Assembly (NCBI GenBank): GCA_016844625.1
Contig: JAERMN010000044.1
Coordinates: 1 to 12,326 of the forward strand
DNA from: Deltaproteobacteria bacterium
GTDB lineage: Bacteria > Desulfobacterota > Binatia > UBA9968
Reading direction: 5' to 3'
Length of the DNA: 12,326 nucleotides
The position numbers and the translations under genes are program-made. The notes under the pieces are model-generated. The model was given only the letters and a program-made list of their open reading frames with translations. It was not told the origin of the DNA and made no database searches. Shown piece by piece: positions 4,417-11,555 of this stretch. Within the stretch, counting starts at the first letter, position 1; each line of letters starts with the position of its first letter.

Positions 4417-6189
4417 ATGAGTAATGTCGCAGGGACGGTTCCGAACAACGTTCATATCCAACAATGGGTCAAGCAGATGGCGGCGATGTGCCAGCCCGAT
4501 AACGTCTATTGGTGTGATGGTTCGGATGAAGAGAAAGAGCAACTGACCAAAGTCGCGGTGCAATGCGGTGATCTGTTGCCGCTCAACCAGAAGGTGTCGC
4601 CGGGTTGTTACCTGCACCGAAGCGCGCTTAACGATGTGGCGCGCACGGAAAATCTGACTTTCGTTTGTACCGAGCAGCAGGAAGAGGCTGGTCCGAACAA
4701 TAATTGGATGGCACCGGCGGAGTCCTACGATAAGCTGGGGAAGATCTTCGCCAGCTCCATGCACGGGCGGACTCTTTACGTTATTCCTTTTCTCATGGGG
4801 CCGCAGGGATCGGCGTTTAGCAAGGTCGGCGTGCAAGTCACCGACAGCGTCTATGTCGTGCTCAACATGCGTCTGATGACGCGCATGGGAAAAATAGCTT
4901 TGGATCATCTCGGCAACTCCGACGATTTTACCCGTTGCCTGCATGCCAAAGCTGACCTCGATATGGAGCGGCGCTTCATCTGTCATTATCCCCAGGACAA
5001 TACCGTTTGGAGCGTGGGCTCAGGATACGGCGGCAACGCGCTGCTCGCGAAAAAATGTTTATCCCTGCGCATCGCGAGTAAGCTGGGCCAACAAGAGGGC
5101 TGGATGGCCGAGCATATGCTTATCGTCGGTGTGGAAAACCCCGACGGCGAGATCACGTATGTCTGCGGCGCTTTTCCGAGCGCTTGCGGTAAGACGAACA
5201 TGGCAATGTTAGTACCGCCGGTGAGCATGAAAGGTTGGAAGATTCACACCGTCGGCGACGATATATCTTGGCTGCGCGTGGGCAAGGATGGAAGACTCTG
5301 GGCGATCAATCCGGAAGCGGGTTTTTTCGGCGTCGCGCCGGGCACGGGCTCGAACACCAACCCCAACGCGGTACGGACGGTTAAGAAGGACACCATCTTT
5401 ACTAATGTAGCGCTGCGCGACGACGGCACCGTCTGGTGGGAAGGGCACGACGATCCCGTACCGGCCAACGCTCAGGATTGGCGCGGCAAGCCCTGGGATC
5501 CCGAGGGTGGCAGCCCGGCGGCCCATCCCAACGCCCGCTTCACAGTGTCGATCAAACAGTGCCCGACCTATTCACCCGAATGGGAAAAGCCCGAAGGCGT
5601 GCCGATCAGCGCGATTCTTTTTGGTGCGCGCCGGCAAAAATTAGTGCCGTTGGTCTACCAATCCTTCAACTGGCAGCATGGCACTTTTCTCGGCGCGACC
5701 TTGGCGTCCGAGACCACCGCGGCGGCCACTGGCGCTGTCGGTGTGGTGCGGCGCGATCCGATGGCCATGCTGCCGTTTTGCGGCTACAACATGGGAGATT
5801 ATTGGGGCCACTGGTTAGCCATGGGCAAGCGCGCCAGCAATCCGCCGAAAATTTTCCGCGTCAATTGGTTCCAGCGTAACGAGCGTGGCCGGTTCCTCTG
5901 GCCCGGTTTCGGCGAAAACCTCCGTGTGCTGCGCTGGGTGATCGAGCGCGCGAAAGGCGGCGGCCAGGCGGACGAAACGCCGATCGGCTATGTCCCCAAG
6001 GCGGCGAGCTTGAGCGGCGACGGACTAGAAATCTCCAAGGCCGACGTCGATCAATTGGTCTCAGTCGACCGGGACGCCTGGAAAAATAACTTGAAGAGCC
6101 AGAGTGACTTCTTCGATACCTTCGGCGATCATTTGCCTACGGGCATCAAGGACGAGCATAAAGCGCTCGCCGCTCGATTAAAGGCTTAG
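4417..6189 (+). CDS. pckG: Phosphoenolpyruvate carboxykinase (GTP)
   Basis: Interconverts oxaloacetate + GTP and PEP + CO2 + GDP in the cytosol, the entry step of gluconeogenesis or, in reverse, an anaplerotic carboxylation. Length is 590 residues from ATG 4417, normal for the GTP-dependent family. Visible motifs: the P-loop with hyper-reactive cysteine FPSACGKTNMAML (Cys near residue 257), GDDISWLRVGKDGRLWAINP, EAGFFGVAPGTG, FCGYNMGDYWGHW and NWFQRNERGRFLWPGFGEN. A TTG at 4393 would extend the frame by eight residues; ATG 4417 is preferred, although the nearest purine-rich stretch, GGAAAGGA (4395-4402), sits rather far upstream. The gene is followed after nine bases by the nitrile hydratase/thiocyanate hydrolase genes; its stop TAG lies inside their Shine-Dalgarno sequence. 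Complete and apparently functional. Confidence 0.97.
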   Translation: MSNVAGTVPNNVHIQQWVKQMAAMCQPDNVYWCDGSDEEKEQLTKVAVQCGDLLPLNQKVSPGCYLHRSALNDVARTENLTFVCTEQQEEAGPNNNWMAPAESYDKLGKIFASSMHGRTLYVIPFLMGPQGSAFSKVGVQVTDSVYVVLNMRLMTRMGKIALDHLGNSDDFTRCLHAKADLDMERRFICHYPQDNTVWSVGSGYGGNALLAKKCLSLRIASKLGQQEGWMAEHMLIVGVENPDGEITYVCGAFPSACGKTNMAMLVPPVSMKGWKIHTVGDDISWLRVGKDGRLWAINPEAGFFGVAPGTGSNTNPNAVRTVKKDTIFTNVALRDDGTVWWEGHDDPVPANAQDWRGKPWDPEGGSPAAHPNARFTVSIKQCPTYSPEWEKPEGVPISAILFGARRQKLVPLVYQSFNWQHGTFLGATLASETTAAATGAVGVVRRDPMAMLPFCGYNMGDYWGHWLAMGKRASNPPKIFRVNWFQRNERGRFLWPGFGENLRVLRWVIERAKGGGQADETPIGYVPKAASLSGDGLEISKADVDQLVSVDRDAWKNNLKSQSDFFDTFGDHLPTGIKDEHKALAARLKA

Positions 6190-6198
6190 GAGGTTTTT

Positions 6199-6510
6199 AT
6201 GGCGCGCGGACATCATGATATTGGCGGGCTTGCCGGCGCGGGAGCCATTGAAGTGACTGAGCATCAACTTTCCGATTGGGAAATTCTTGCCGACGCCGTC
6301 AACCAGGCGCTCGGCGCGCGCGGCGTCAAACGCACCGATGAAATGCGCCGCGCCCGCGAAGAAATGGACTCCGCGGCGTATCGCGATATGACTTATTACG
6401 AACGGTGGATCGCCAGTATCGAGACGATTTTGATCGAAAAAAATATTCTCTCCAAGGAAGAAATCGACAAGAAGCTCGGCGAATTTAAAACCAAGTGGGG
6501 TGAGCCATGA
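6199..6510 (+). CDS. Nitrile hydratase beta, N-terminal half (ScnB-like subunit)
   Basis: Counterpart of the N-terminal domain of nitrile hydratase beta, which in thiocyanate hydrolase is a separate subunit (ScnB). It has 103 residues: HHDIGGLAGAGAIE near the start parallels the HDvGG.dGfG opening of NHase beta, and YRDMTYYERWIASIETILIEKNILSKEE (61-88) is the helical interface with the alpha subunit. RR at 50-51 in DEMRRAREEM is a candidate for the beta-subunit arginines that contact the oxidised cysteine ligands; this mapping is inference. The Shine-Dalgarno TAGGAGGT (6187-6194) overlaps the pckG stop codon. The stop overlaps the next start (ATGA). It is about 50 residues shorter than the ScnB I remember from Thiobacillus, so the complex may be a trimmed variant. 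Confidence 0.8.
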   Translation: MARGHHDIGGLAGAGAIEVTEHQLSDWEILADAVNQALGARGVKRTDEMRRAREEMDSAAYRDMTYYERWIASIETILIEKNILSKEEIDKKLGEFKTKWGEP

Positions 6511-6800
6511 CCGCGGCAAGCGGCCAATTCAAACCCGGCGATCGGGTTAAAGTGAAATTTGAAGACCGCCCCGGGCACCTGCGCACGCCGTGGTATATTC
6601 GCGGCCAGTCCGGCTGGATCGAAAAAGTCTACGGCGATTTCTTAAACCCGGAATCGCTCGCGTTTGGCAAAGACGGCTTGCCGAAGAGGACTCTTTATCT
6701 AGTTGCTTTCAATCAGGCTGACGTTTGGGGAAAATCGGCGGGGCCGAAGGATAAAGTGCTGGTCGATATCTACGATCACTGGTTAGAACCAGCGGCCTAA
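6507..6800 (+). CDS. Nitrile hydratase beta, C-terminal SH3-like half (ScnA-like subunit)
   Basis: A 97-residue protein equal to the C-terminal SH3-like barrel of nitrile hydratase beta, corresponding to ScnA of thiocyanate hydrolase. Motifs in order: FKPGDRVKVKFEDRPGHLRTPWYIRG (8-33), then GDFLNPESLAFG, LYLVAFNQADVWG and VLVDIYDHWLEPA at the C-terminus, all family hallmarks. Arginines in GHLRTPWYIRG line the active-site side of this barrel in homologues. ATG 6507 overlaps the stop of the preceding gene (ATGA), and GGGGTGA (6497-6503) is a modest Shine-Dalgarno sequence, so expression is coupled to the N-terminal half. Together the two half-genes equal one fused NHase beta. Confidence 0.85.
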   Translation: MTAASGQFKPGDRVKVKFEDRPGHLRTPWYIRGQSGWIEKVYGDFLNPESLAFGKDGLPKRTLYLVAFNQADVWGKSAGPKDKVLVDIYDHWLEPAA

Positions 6801-6827
6801 GGGGGAACGCTGAAGGAGGATCAAAGG

Positions 6828-7457
6828 ATGGCTGATACCGTTACCGATGACCATGGGCATGAGCATCCAAAACATGAACTCAGTCATTACGCCAAGCGCA
6901 TCTATGCGATTCGCGAGCTGTTGGTTGAAAAAGGTGTAATCACTGAAAAAGATATTCAGTGCCAAATCGAATATCAAGAAGCGCGCACGCCGGCCAACGG
7001 AGCGAAGCTGGTGGCGCGCGCCTGGACCGATCCCGCTTTCAAGGCGCGCTTCATCGCCGACCCCAAGGCGGCCTGCGCGGAGATGGGAATCGACGCGACG
7101 GCGATTAACGAATTTGTGGTCTTGGAGAATAGCGAAAAAGTCCGCCACATGGTGGTGTGCACGCTTTGTTCCTGTTACCCGCGGCCGATTCTCGGCCGGC
7201 CGCCCGATTGGTATAAGAGCTTCAACTATCGCCAGCGTTCGGTCGCCGATCCGCGCGGCGTGATGCGCGAGTTCGGTTTAGAACTACCCGACGACATCGA
7301 AGTGCGGGTGCATGACAGCACCGCCGATATTCGCTATATCGTGCTGCCGCTCCGTCCCGCAGGCAGCGAGAATTTGAGCGCCGCCGATCTGGAAAAATTA
7401 GTCACCCGTGACAGCATGATCGGCGTGATGGACGCGCTGCCCGCGATTCCTGAATAA
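6828..7457 (+). CDS. Cobalt-type nitrile hydratase alpha / thiocyanate hydrolase gamma subunit (ScnC-like)
   Basis: Catalytic metal-binding subunit, 209 residues. The claw VCTLCSC (C111, C114, S115, C116; C114 and C116 are those normally oxidised to sulfinic and sulfenic acid) with Thr-Leu between the first two cysteines marks a cobalt, not iron, enzyme. It is followed by YPRPILG; nitrile hydratases usually have YPWP, whereas thiocyanate hydrolase gamma, as I recall, has YPRPILG, which favours a thiocyanate-type substrate (SCN- to COS and NH3). The N-terminus is histidine-rich (DDHGHEHPKHELSH, H9 to H20), possibly helping cobalt loading. RYIVLPLRP and VTRDSMIGV are conserved family blocks. 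Shine-Dalgarno AAGGAGGA, good spacing. No recognisable activator gene follows. Nitrile substrate remains possible. Confidence 0.9.
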   Translation: MADTVTDDHGHEHPKHELSHYAKRIYAIRELLVEKGVITEKDIQCQIEYQEARTPANGAKLVARAWTDPAFKARFIADPKAACAEMGIDATAINEFVVLENSEKVRHMVVCTLCSCYPRPILGRPPDWYKSFNYRQRSVADPRGVMREFGLELPDDIEVRVHDSTADIRYIVLPLRPAGSENLSAADLEKLVTRDSMIGVMDALPAIPE

Positions 7458-7501
7458 TGCCAGTTCTCCGCAAGATTACTTCCGATCCACAAAAACTCTC
7501 G

Positions 7502-7551
7502 AAAACTGACCGGATACGCCGCGGTTCCCAGGTTGGTGTCCGGTAAGTTTT
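7502..7551 (+). terminator. Hairpin terminator after the hydratase operon
   Basis: AAAACTGACCGGATAC (7502-7517) pairs with GTGTCCGGTAAGTTTT (7536-7551) over 16 positions with only two imperfect pairs and an 18-base loop; the right arm runs into TTGGTTGATTTTTTGG. It lies 45 bases after the stop of the alpha-type gene. The T-rich right side and the A-rich left side fit an intrinsic terminator that could work in both directions, although the loop is large and the stem is partly AT. Confidence 0.6.
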
Positions 7552-7659
7552 TGGTTGATTTTTTGGCATACTGTTCGTACCATAACTACACTTGAACGAC
7601 GCGGCCCGCGCGCGAGCTGTTGACTTATGATTCGTTTAGTCAGAACCGGAGACCCAGGA

Positions 7660-8139
7660 ATGCCGAAATTCGACTACGCCACTGCGCTGCGCTGTATCGG
7701 CCAGGACTTGGAGCGGCGCGGGCTCAAGTGCTTCGATGTCCGTTGCGAGGGCATGGATTACATCGTGCAATGCGGCTACCAAGCGCCGCCGGCGCCGACA
7801 CCAGTGACGATTTACTACCGTCCCGCCGATATTGCGGAGCTCGACAAAAGCGGTGCGGAGCAGCGCGGCAAGGTTTCGCCATCCAAAGATTTTCTCAATC
7901 AAGCGCAGATTTTTCGCACAATCGGCGGCTATTTGGATAAGAACGAAGCGAGATTGACTCGCTTGGCGAACAACCAGTCAGCGGCCAAAGATGCCACGTT
8001 GGTGGTGGAATATATTGATCGCGACCGCGAGCATGTCGTCGACGACCGCACCGGCTCGGCGATTTACGACTTGTGCGTCGCCATGTACAAACAGCGCGGC
8101 AAGTTAACCGGCACCGGCGGCGGGCGCGGGCGCCGCTAG
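7660..8139 (+). CDS. Protein of unknown function
   Basis: A 159-residue, soluble, probably cytoplasmic protein that I do not recognise. The start ATG 7660 is preferred to ATG 7627 because GGAG (7648-7651) lies eight bases before it. The N-terminal ~55 residues (DYATALRCIGQDLERRGLKC, FDVRCEGMDYIVQCGY, PVTIYYRPADIAEL) look like a compact alpha/beta fold with cysteines at 12, 24, 29 and 38. The middle is charged and helical; the end is a glycine/arginine-rich tail (GTGGGRGRR). No signal peptide or membrane segment. It lies after the terminator of the hydratase operon and 61 bases before the J-domain gene in the same direction, so it may form a small unit with that gene. The cysteine set could bind metal, but no standard motif is formed. 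Confidence 0.75.
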   Translation: MPKFDYATALRCIGQDLERRGLKCFDVRCEGMDYIVQCGYQAPPAPTPVTIYYRPADIAELDKSGAEQRGKVSPSKDFLNQAQIFRTIGGYLDKNEARLTRLANNQSAAKDATLVVEYIDRDREHVVDDRTGSAIYDLCVAMYKQRGKLTGTGGGRGRR

Positions 8140-8200
8140 AGTCCCCAGAGCGATCTTTACGGCATTGATAACCCACTCCTCGGCGACGAGGTATTAGCAA

Positions 8201-8698
8201 TTGGACACCAATACCGATTACTACTCTTTGCTGGGCGTTAAGCGGGCCGCTTCTCCCGACGAGATCAAGCGCGCCTATCGCCGGATGGTGTTCCGTTTCC
8301 ATCCGGACCGTAATCCCGGCGATAATGAAGCGGAGGGAAAATTCAAGCAGGTCCTGGACGCTTACGCGGTCTTGTCAGACGACGAGAAGCGCTCGGTCTA
8401 TGATACCGTCACGAAACCCGTGGAGGCTGAGCCCGAGACTGAAGAGCCCGTCGAGGAAGAAAAACCACAGTTCGGCGACGATGTCGGCAATGGCTTTCGT
8501 TTCTCGCAAGAATTCAAGGCAAAAACTCAAGCCGAACCCAAGTGTCCTTCCTGTGCCGTGGTCGGCAGCGAACATGTGCTCTCTCGCCGCGGCGGCGCGC
8601 CGACCGGACGCGGCAAGCAGTTTATTCTCGCGCCGTTCAATATAGTTTTCTGCGACTCCTGCGGCCATGTTTATGGCGTGACGCCGAATTCGGCTTGA
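8201..8698 (+). CDS. J-domain protein with C-terminal zinc ribbon
   Basis: Predicted Hsp70 co-chaperone, 165 residues. Residues ~5-70 are a J domain: DYYSLLGVKRAASPDEIKRA, the essential HPD at 34-36 in FHPDRNPGD, and AYAVLSDDEKRSVYD. An acidic linker (72-94) is followed by a single zinc ribbon with CPSC (115-118) and CDSC (151-154), the latter in FCDSCGHVYGV. It is much shorter than DnaJ and lacks the G/F region, the DnaJ CxxCxGxG zinc centre and the substrate-binding domains, so it probably recruits DnaK to a specific client. The start is TTG 8201 with ACGAGG (8186-8191) upstream; no ATG suits the J domain. Its client is unknown; the neighbouring unknown protein is a candidate. Confidence 0.85.
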   Translation: MDTNTDYYSLLGVKRAASPDEIKRAYRRMVFRFHPDRNPGDNEAEGKFKQVLDAYAVLSDDEKRSVYDTVTKPVEAEPETEEPVEEEKPQFGDDVGNGFRFSQEFKAKTQAEPKCPSCAVVGSEHVLSRRGGAPTGRGKQFILAPFNIVFCDSCGHVYGVTPNSA

Positions 8699-8892
8699 TC
8701 CCGCCAGCTAAAACCCGTTACTCCCCAGCGTCTTAGGGCGTGCTTTTCTAAAGCGGCCATTCTCTGGCAAAGCTTGCCGCGCACTGCGTAGGTTCCTTCC
8801 GAGATCACGTGAATTTTCTTGGGACTGAACCCGGATTGCCCAGTTGAAACTGACACGAAGAGCGAGGCGCGAGCCTTCCGTTGCCAAGGCAA
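8671..8892 (-). other. Doubtful 73-codon frame in the convergent intergenic region
   Basis: A minus-strand frame from ATG 8892 to 8671, overlapping the 3' end of the J-domain gene. The central part (IHVISEGTYAVRGKLCQRM) looks protein-like, the rest does not, and no family was recognised. There is no clear Shine-Dalgarno sequence. It may be the relic of a gene or chance; I lean to relic or chance. Confidence 0.2.
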
Positions 8893-9098
8893 TGGAGTTC
8901 TGCCGCTAAGCTATTGATGAGCAGGGGTGCGATCGAGCGGGTGTCTCACGTACAGGCAGTTCATGGCGGAATAGCAAAAAGGACTTTGAAACTTTACAGT
9001 TGGGTGCCTTCGCAACTCCAGGCCCACGCCTCACTCCGCATAGGTTGAAATTCCAACTGCGGAATCCGGGCGGAACCGCGCGACACTGCCGACGTCAT
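8699..9098. other. Convergent intergenic region between the J-domain gene and the SDR gene
   Basis: About 400 bp where plus-strand and minus-strand transcription units end face to face. Apart from the doubtful frame at 8671-8892 and the hairpin at 9035-9063, nothing supported was seen: no RNA gene, no repeat shared with the rest of the window. Confidence 0.5.
9035..9063. terminator. Hairpin 3' of the SDR gene, possible terminator
   Basis: TCCGCA (9035-9040) pairs with TGCGGA (9058-9063), and inside it GTTG (9044-9047) pairs with CAAC (9054-9057) around loop AAATTC, with a three-base bulge on one side. It lies 36 bases beyond the SDR stop codon, where termination of the minus-strand operon is expected. 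There is no T-run on either side, so intrinsic termination is doubtful; it may protect mRNA ends. Confidence 0.35.
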
Positions 9099-9860
9099 TT
9101 AATGCATCACGCCGCCGCCTTCGACGACGAGCAGTTGGCCGGTGATAAAGTCGCTGTCGGCGCTGGCCAAGAAAACCGCGGTGCCGACGATGTCGGCGGG
9201 GGTCTCGACGCGTTTAAAGGCGCGCTTGTCCATGCTGCCTTCGCGCCGCTTCAAAACTTCTGCCGAGACATTTTCTTCGCTCATGGTCGAGCCGGGCGTC
9301 ATGCAGTTCACGTTGATGCCGAACTCGCCGAGCTGGCGTGCCATGACGCGAGTGAGCGCAACCACGCCGCCTTTAGCCGTCGTATAGTGTGGCATGTTGC
9401 CCGAGCCGCTGAAAAAAGTGCCGGAAGCGATGTTGATAATTTTTCCGCTCTTTTGCTGCTTCATGATCGGGATTGCGGCTTTGCTGCAAAGAAACACGCC
9501 TGTCAAATTTACTTCGATGACACGGTTCCACTCGTCTATCTCTAAATCTTCCACTGGGCCTTTCCAGAGTTTTTGCGTGACGTAGATTGCGGCGTTGTTG
9601 AGCAGGACATCAATGCGGCCAAATTGTTTTACGGCCTCCTGCATGAGTCCCTCGACATTCGGCAGACTGCGCACGTCGCTGGTTCTCGCCCAGGCCGACC
9701 CGCCAGCGTCGAGAATCGCTTTAGCGGTTGCTTCGCCGCCGGCGCCATCGATATCGGCGATGACCACATGGGCGCCTTCTTCGGCGAAGCGGCGCGCGTA
9801 AGCTTTGCCGATACCGTGGGCCGCGCCAGTGATGATGGTGACTTTGTCTTTAAGCCGCAT
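9099..9860 (-). CDS. Short-chain dehydrogenase/reductase (classical SDR)
   Basis: NAD(P)-dependent oxidoreductase, 253 residues, typical of classical SDRs. Cofactor motif TGAAHGIG at 11-18; ADID at 35-38, where the acidic residue after the second strand favours NAD(H) over NADP(H); NNAA at 88-91; and the catalytic set N118, S146 (NIASG), Y159 and K163 (YTTAK). TPGSTMSEENVSAEVL is the substrate loop and the C-terminus ends VVEGGGVMH. The ATG at 9860 is chosen over an upstream in-frame start at 9902 because TGGAGGATTA immediately precedes it and MRLKDKVTIITG is the standard beginning. It is the last gene of the minus-strand run, 57 bp after hemQ. The substrate cannot be told; the presence of a UbiD-family gene nearby would suit aromatic or enoate metabolism, by inference only. 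Confidence 0.92.
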   Translation of the reverse strand: MRLKDKVTIITGAAHGIGKAYARRFAEEGAHVVIADIDGAGGEATAKAILDAGGSAWARTSDVRSLPNVEGLMQEAVKQFGRIDVLLNNAAIYVTQKLWKGPVEDLEIDEWNRVIEVNLTGVFLCSKAAIPIMKQQKSGKIINIASGTFFSGSGNMPHYTTAKGGVVALTRVMARQLGEFGINVNCMTPGSTMSEENVSAEVLKRREGSMDKRAFKRVETPADIVGTAVFLASADSDFITGQLLVVEGGGVMH

Positions 9861-9917
9861 TAATCCTCCATTGTCGAGAATCGTTGTTCTCGGAATTGGC
9901 AACTCTGTGATCTGAAA

Positions 9918-10778
9918 TTAAGTGAAGGCCGGTGTCTTGCCGTCGAACAGGGTGGCGAGCTGGCTTACCGGGAAACGCAGGCCGACGAAGAACGCGCCGA
10001 ACAGGCCGTAAACCGCGCTGGCTTCGTCGAAGCGCATTTCGTAGACGAGTTTTTTGAAAACCAGCGGATCATCGGCGAATAGATCGACACCCCATTCCCA
10101 ATCGTCGAAACCGATCGACCCCGAAATGATTTGCGTGACTCTTCCAGCGTAGTGGCGGCCGATCATGCCGTGCTCGCGCATCATTCTTTGGCGCTCACGG
10201 ATCGGCTCGCTGTACCAATTTTTTGCTTCGCCACGAAATTTATTCATCGGATAAAAGCACAGATAGCGTCGCTCGGGAATCTCCGGCCATAGGCGTGGCG
10301 CCGCGGCGTCGCGCTGTTTGGCCAGTTCGGCTTCGACTTCGCGGTTCCAATCGGCGGTCCCAGGCGGCAAACCCTTGGCGGTCAATTCCGCGTAAAGTTT
10401 CACCGAAGCTTCGTAGAGGCCGAGCTCGACCACGGAGAGATAGGAAGTCGTCGGTTCGAGATATTCGCGCAGTTCGCTGTGGGCGATCGATAGCTCAGCG
10501 TTGTTGAGTTGGTCCAGAGTCTTGCGGAAGTGGACGATCATCAGATCGCCTTTGTGGCCGATCAGGGAAAAGAGCCCAGTCGGCTCTGCTTTATTCTGCT
10601 CCATGGCGCCGAACAGCGCCGTTGCTTTGTTTAGAATATGTTTCTGCTCCGTCTGGCCGAGCCCCTTCCAAACCGACCAGCGCACGCGAAACATCTGGTG
10701 CAGGAGGTAGGAACCGTCGAGCGTTAAAGGTGTCGCCGGGAGCGTACTTGATTGTGGCTGAGATGCTGGATGTTCCAT
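9918..10778 (-). CDS. hemQ: Coproheme decarboxylase HemQ/ChdC (chlorite dismutase family)
   Basis: Last enzyme of the coproporphyrin-dependent heme pathway: it oxidatively decarboxylates coproheme III to heme b, using peroxide. 286 residues. The C-terminal half matches HemQ closely: CFYPMNKFRGEAKNWY with the catalytic tyrosine (Y176), MREHGMIGRHYAGRV with the proximal heme histidine (H203, 27 residues later as in the Firmicutes enzymes), then ISGSIGFDDWEWGVDLFADD and VYEMRFDEASAVYGLFGAFF. The first ~20 residues (proline/serine/threonine-rich) are an extra tail, not a signal peptide. Start ATG 10778 has no clear Shine-Dalgarno sequence, and the upstream gene ends only 24 bp before, suggesting coupling. 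No other heme gene is in the window. Confidence 0.93.
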   Translation of the reverse strand: MEHPASQPQSSTLPATPLTLDGSYLLHQMFRVRWSVWKGLGQTEQKHILNKATALFGAMEQNKAEPTGLFSLIGHKGDLMIVHFRKTLDQLNNAELSIAHSELREYLEPTTSYLSVVELGLYEASVKLYAELTAKGLPPGTADWNREVEAELAKQRDAAAPRLWPEIPERRYLCFYPMNKFRGEAKNWYSEPIRERQRMMREHGMIGRHYAGRVTQIISGSIGFDDWEWGVDLFADDPLVFKKLVYEMRFDEASAVYGLFGAFFVGLRFPVSQLATLFDGKTPAFT

Positions 10779-10802
10779 GCGGGTTGCTTGTTTAATTATT
10801 TT

Positions 10803-11453
10803 CTATGGATTAACCGCAGGCGGCGGCGCACCGGCGGAAGGCGCGGTTTGATCTGGCCGGATACCGCGCATTTTGTTGCGCAGCGCTTGGAAGCCGCGTT
10901 TGGCCAGGCGAAAGATTTTGGGCACGATCCAGATGCTGAGCGCGACGAAGGCCACGACCAAGATCAACATGATCAACGGATGGTTAAAGATCATCCAGAT
11001 GCCGCCCAGCACGGCCACGTCTTCGGTCACACTCGCGGCCCAGTTGCTAAAGGGTTCGGGACTCGCGTTGATCGCTAGGCGCGCCGTCGCTTTGGTGCCG
11101 TGCGCGGCTAGCGCGATGGAGCCGCCGGCGAGCATGGCGGCTAATTCTAGAGCCGGGTTCATGTCGCCGAGTGCGCGCGCCGCCAAGATCGCGCCAGCGG
11201 GAACGCGAATAAAGGTGTGAATCGCGTCCCAGCCGCTGTCGAGATAGGGCACTTTGTCGGCGAAAAATTCGATGAAATACATGATGCAAGCGATCGCGAT
11301 TACAGCGGGATGGCCGAGTACTTCGAGATTTTGCGGCAGTTGGATCAGTTCCATCTGCTTGGCGATCCCCAACGCTGCCACCGTGGCATAAAGGTTAATG
11401 CCTGAGGTCCAAGCCGTGCCCAGCGCCAAACTTAAGGCTTCAATCGTTCCCAT
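10803..11453 (-). CDS. DUF4126-like integral membrane protein
   Basis: A 216-residue membrane protein of unknown function. It opens MGTIEALSLALGTAWTSGINLYATVAALG, the start typical of the DUF4126 family as I recall it, and has several hydrophobic segments: about 4-28, 48-65 (AVIAIACIMYFIEFF), 85-120 (glycine/alanine-rich, AAMLAGGSIALAAHG), and 150-178 (WMIFNHPLIMLILVVAFVAL). PYLDSGWDAIHTFIRVPAG (about 68-86) is a conserved amphipathic block. The C-terminal ~40 residues are basic then proline/alanine-rich and probably cytoplasmic. AAAGGAG lies well placed before ATG 11453. It is next to hemQ with 24 bp between and probably cotranscribed. Function unknown; a transport or membrane-organising role is possible but not supported. 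Confidence 0.8.
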   Translation of the reverse strand: MGTIEALSLALGTAWTSGINLYATVAALGIAKQMELIQLPQNLEVLGHPAVIAIACIMYFIEFFADKVPYLDSGWDAIHTFIRVPAGAILAARALGDMNPALELAAMLAGGSIALAAHGTKATARLAINASPEPFSNWAASVTEDVAVLGGIWMIFNHPLIMLILVVAFVALSIWIVPKIFRLAKRGFQALRNKMRGIRPDQTAPSAGAPPPAVNP

Positions 11454-11555
11454 AAGACGACTCCTTTATTAGGCCGCCATGCGGTCGAATTTCAACTAGT
11501 TTGACGCTTTTACTGGCAAAATATTGCGGTGCCGTTCTGCACTTGGAAAATCTGG
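11454..11555. other. Gap between ubiD-family gene and DUF4126 gene
   Basis: 102 bp separating the stop of the UbiD-family gene from the next minus-strand start. The Shine-Dalgarno sequence of the DUF4126 gene (AAAGGAG, read on the minus strand from about 11467) is here. No terminator hairpin or promoter was convincing, so it stays open whether the UbiD-family gene belongs to the same transcript. Confidence 0.4.

Noticed and set aside
9000..9545. 181-codon plus-strand frame opposite the SDR gene
   Set aside because: It is a shadow frame antisense to a gene with complete SDR motifs; its protein has no recognisable feature.
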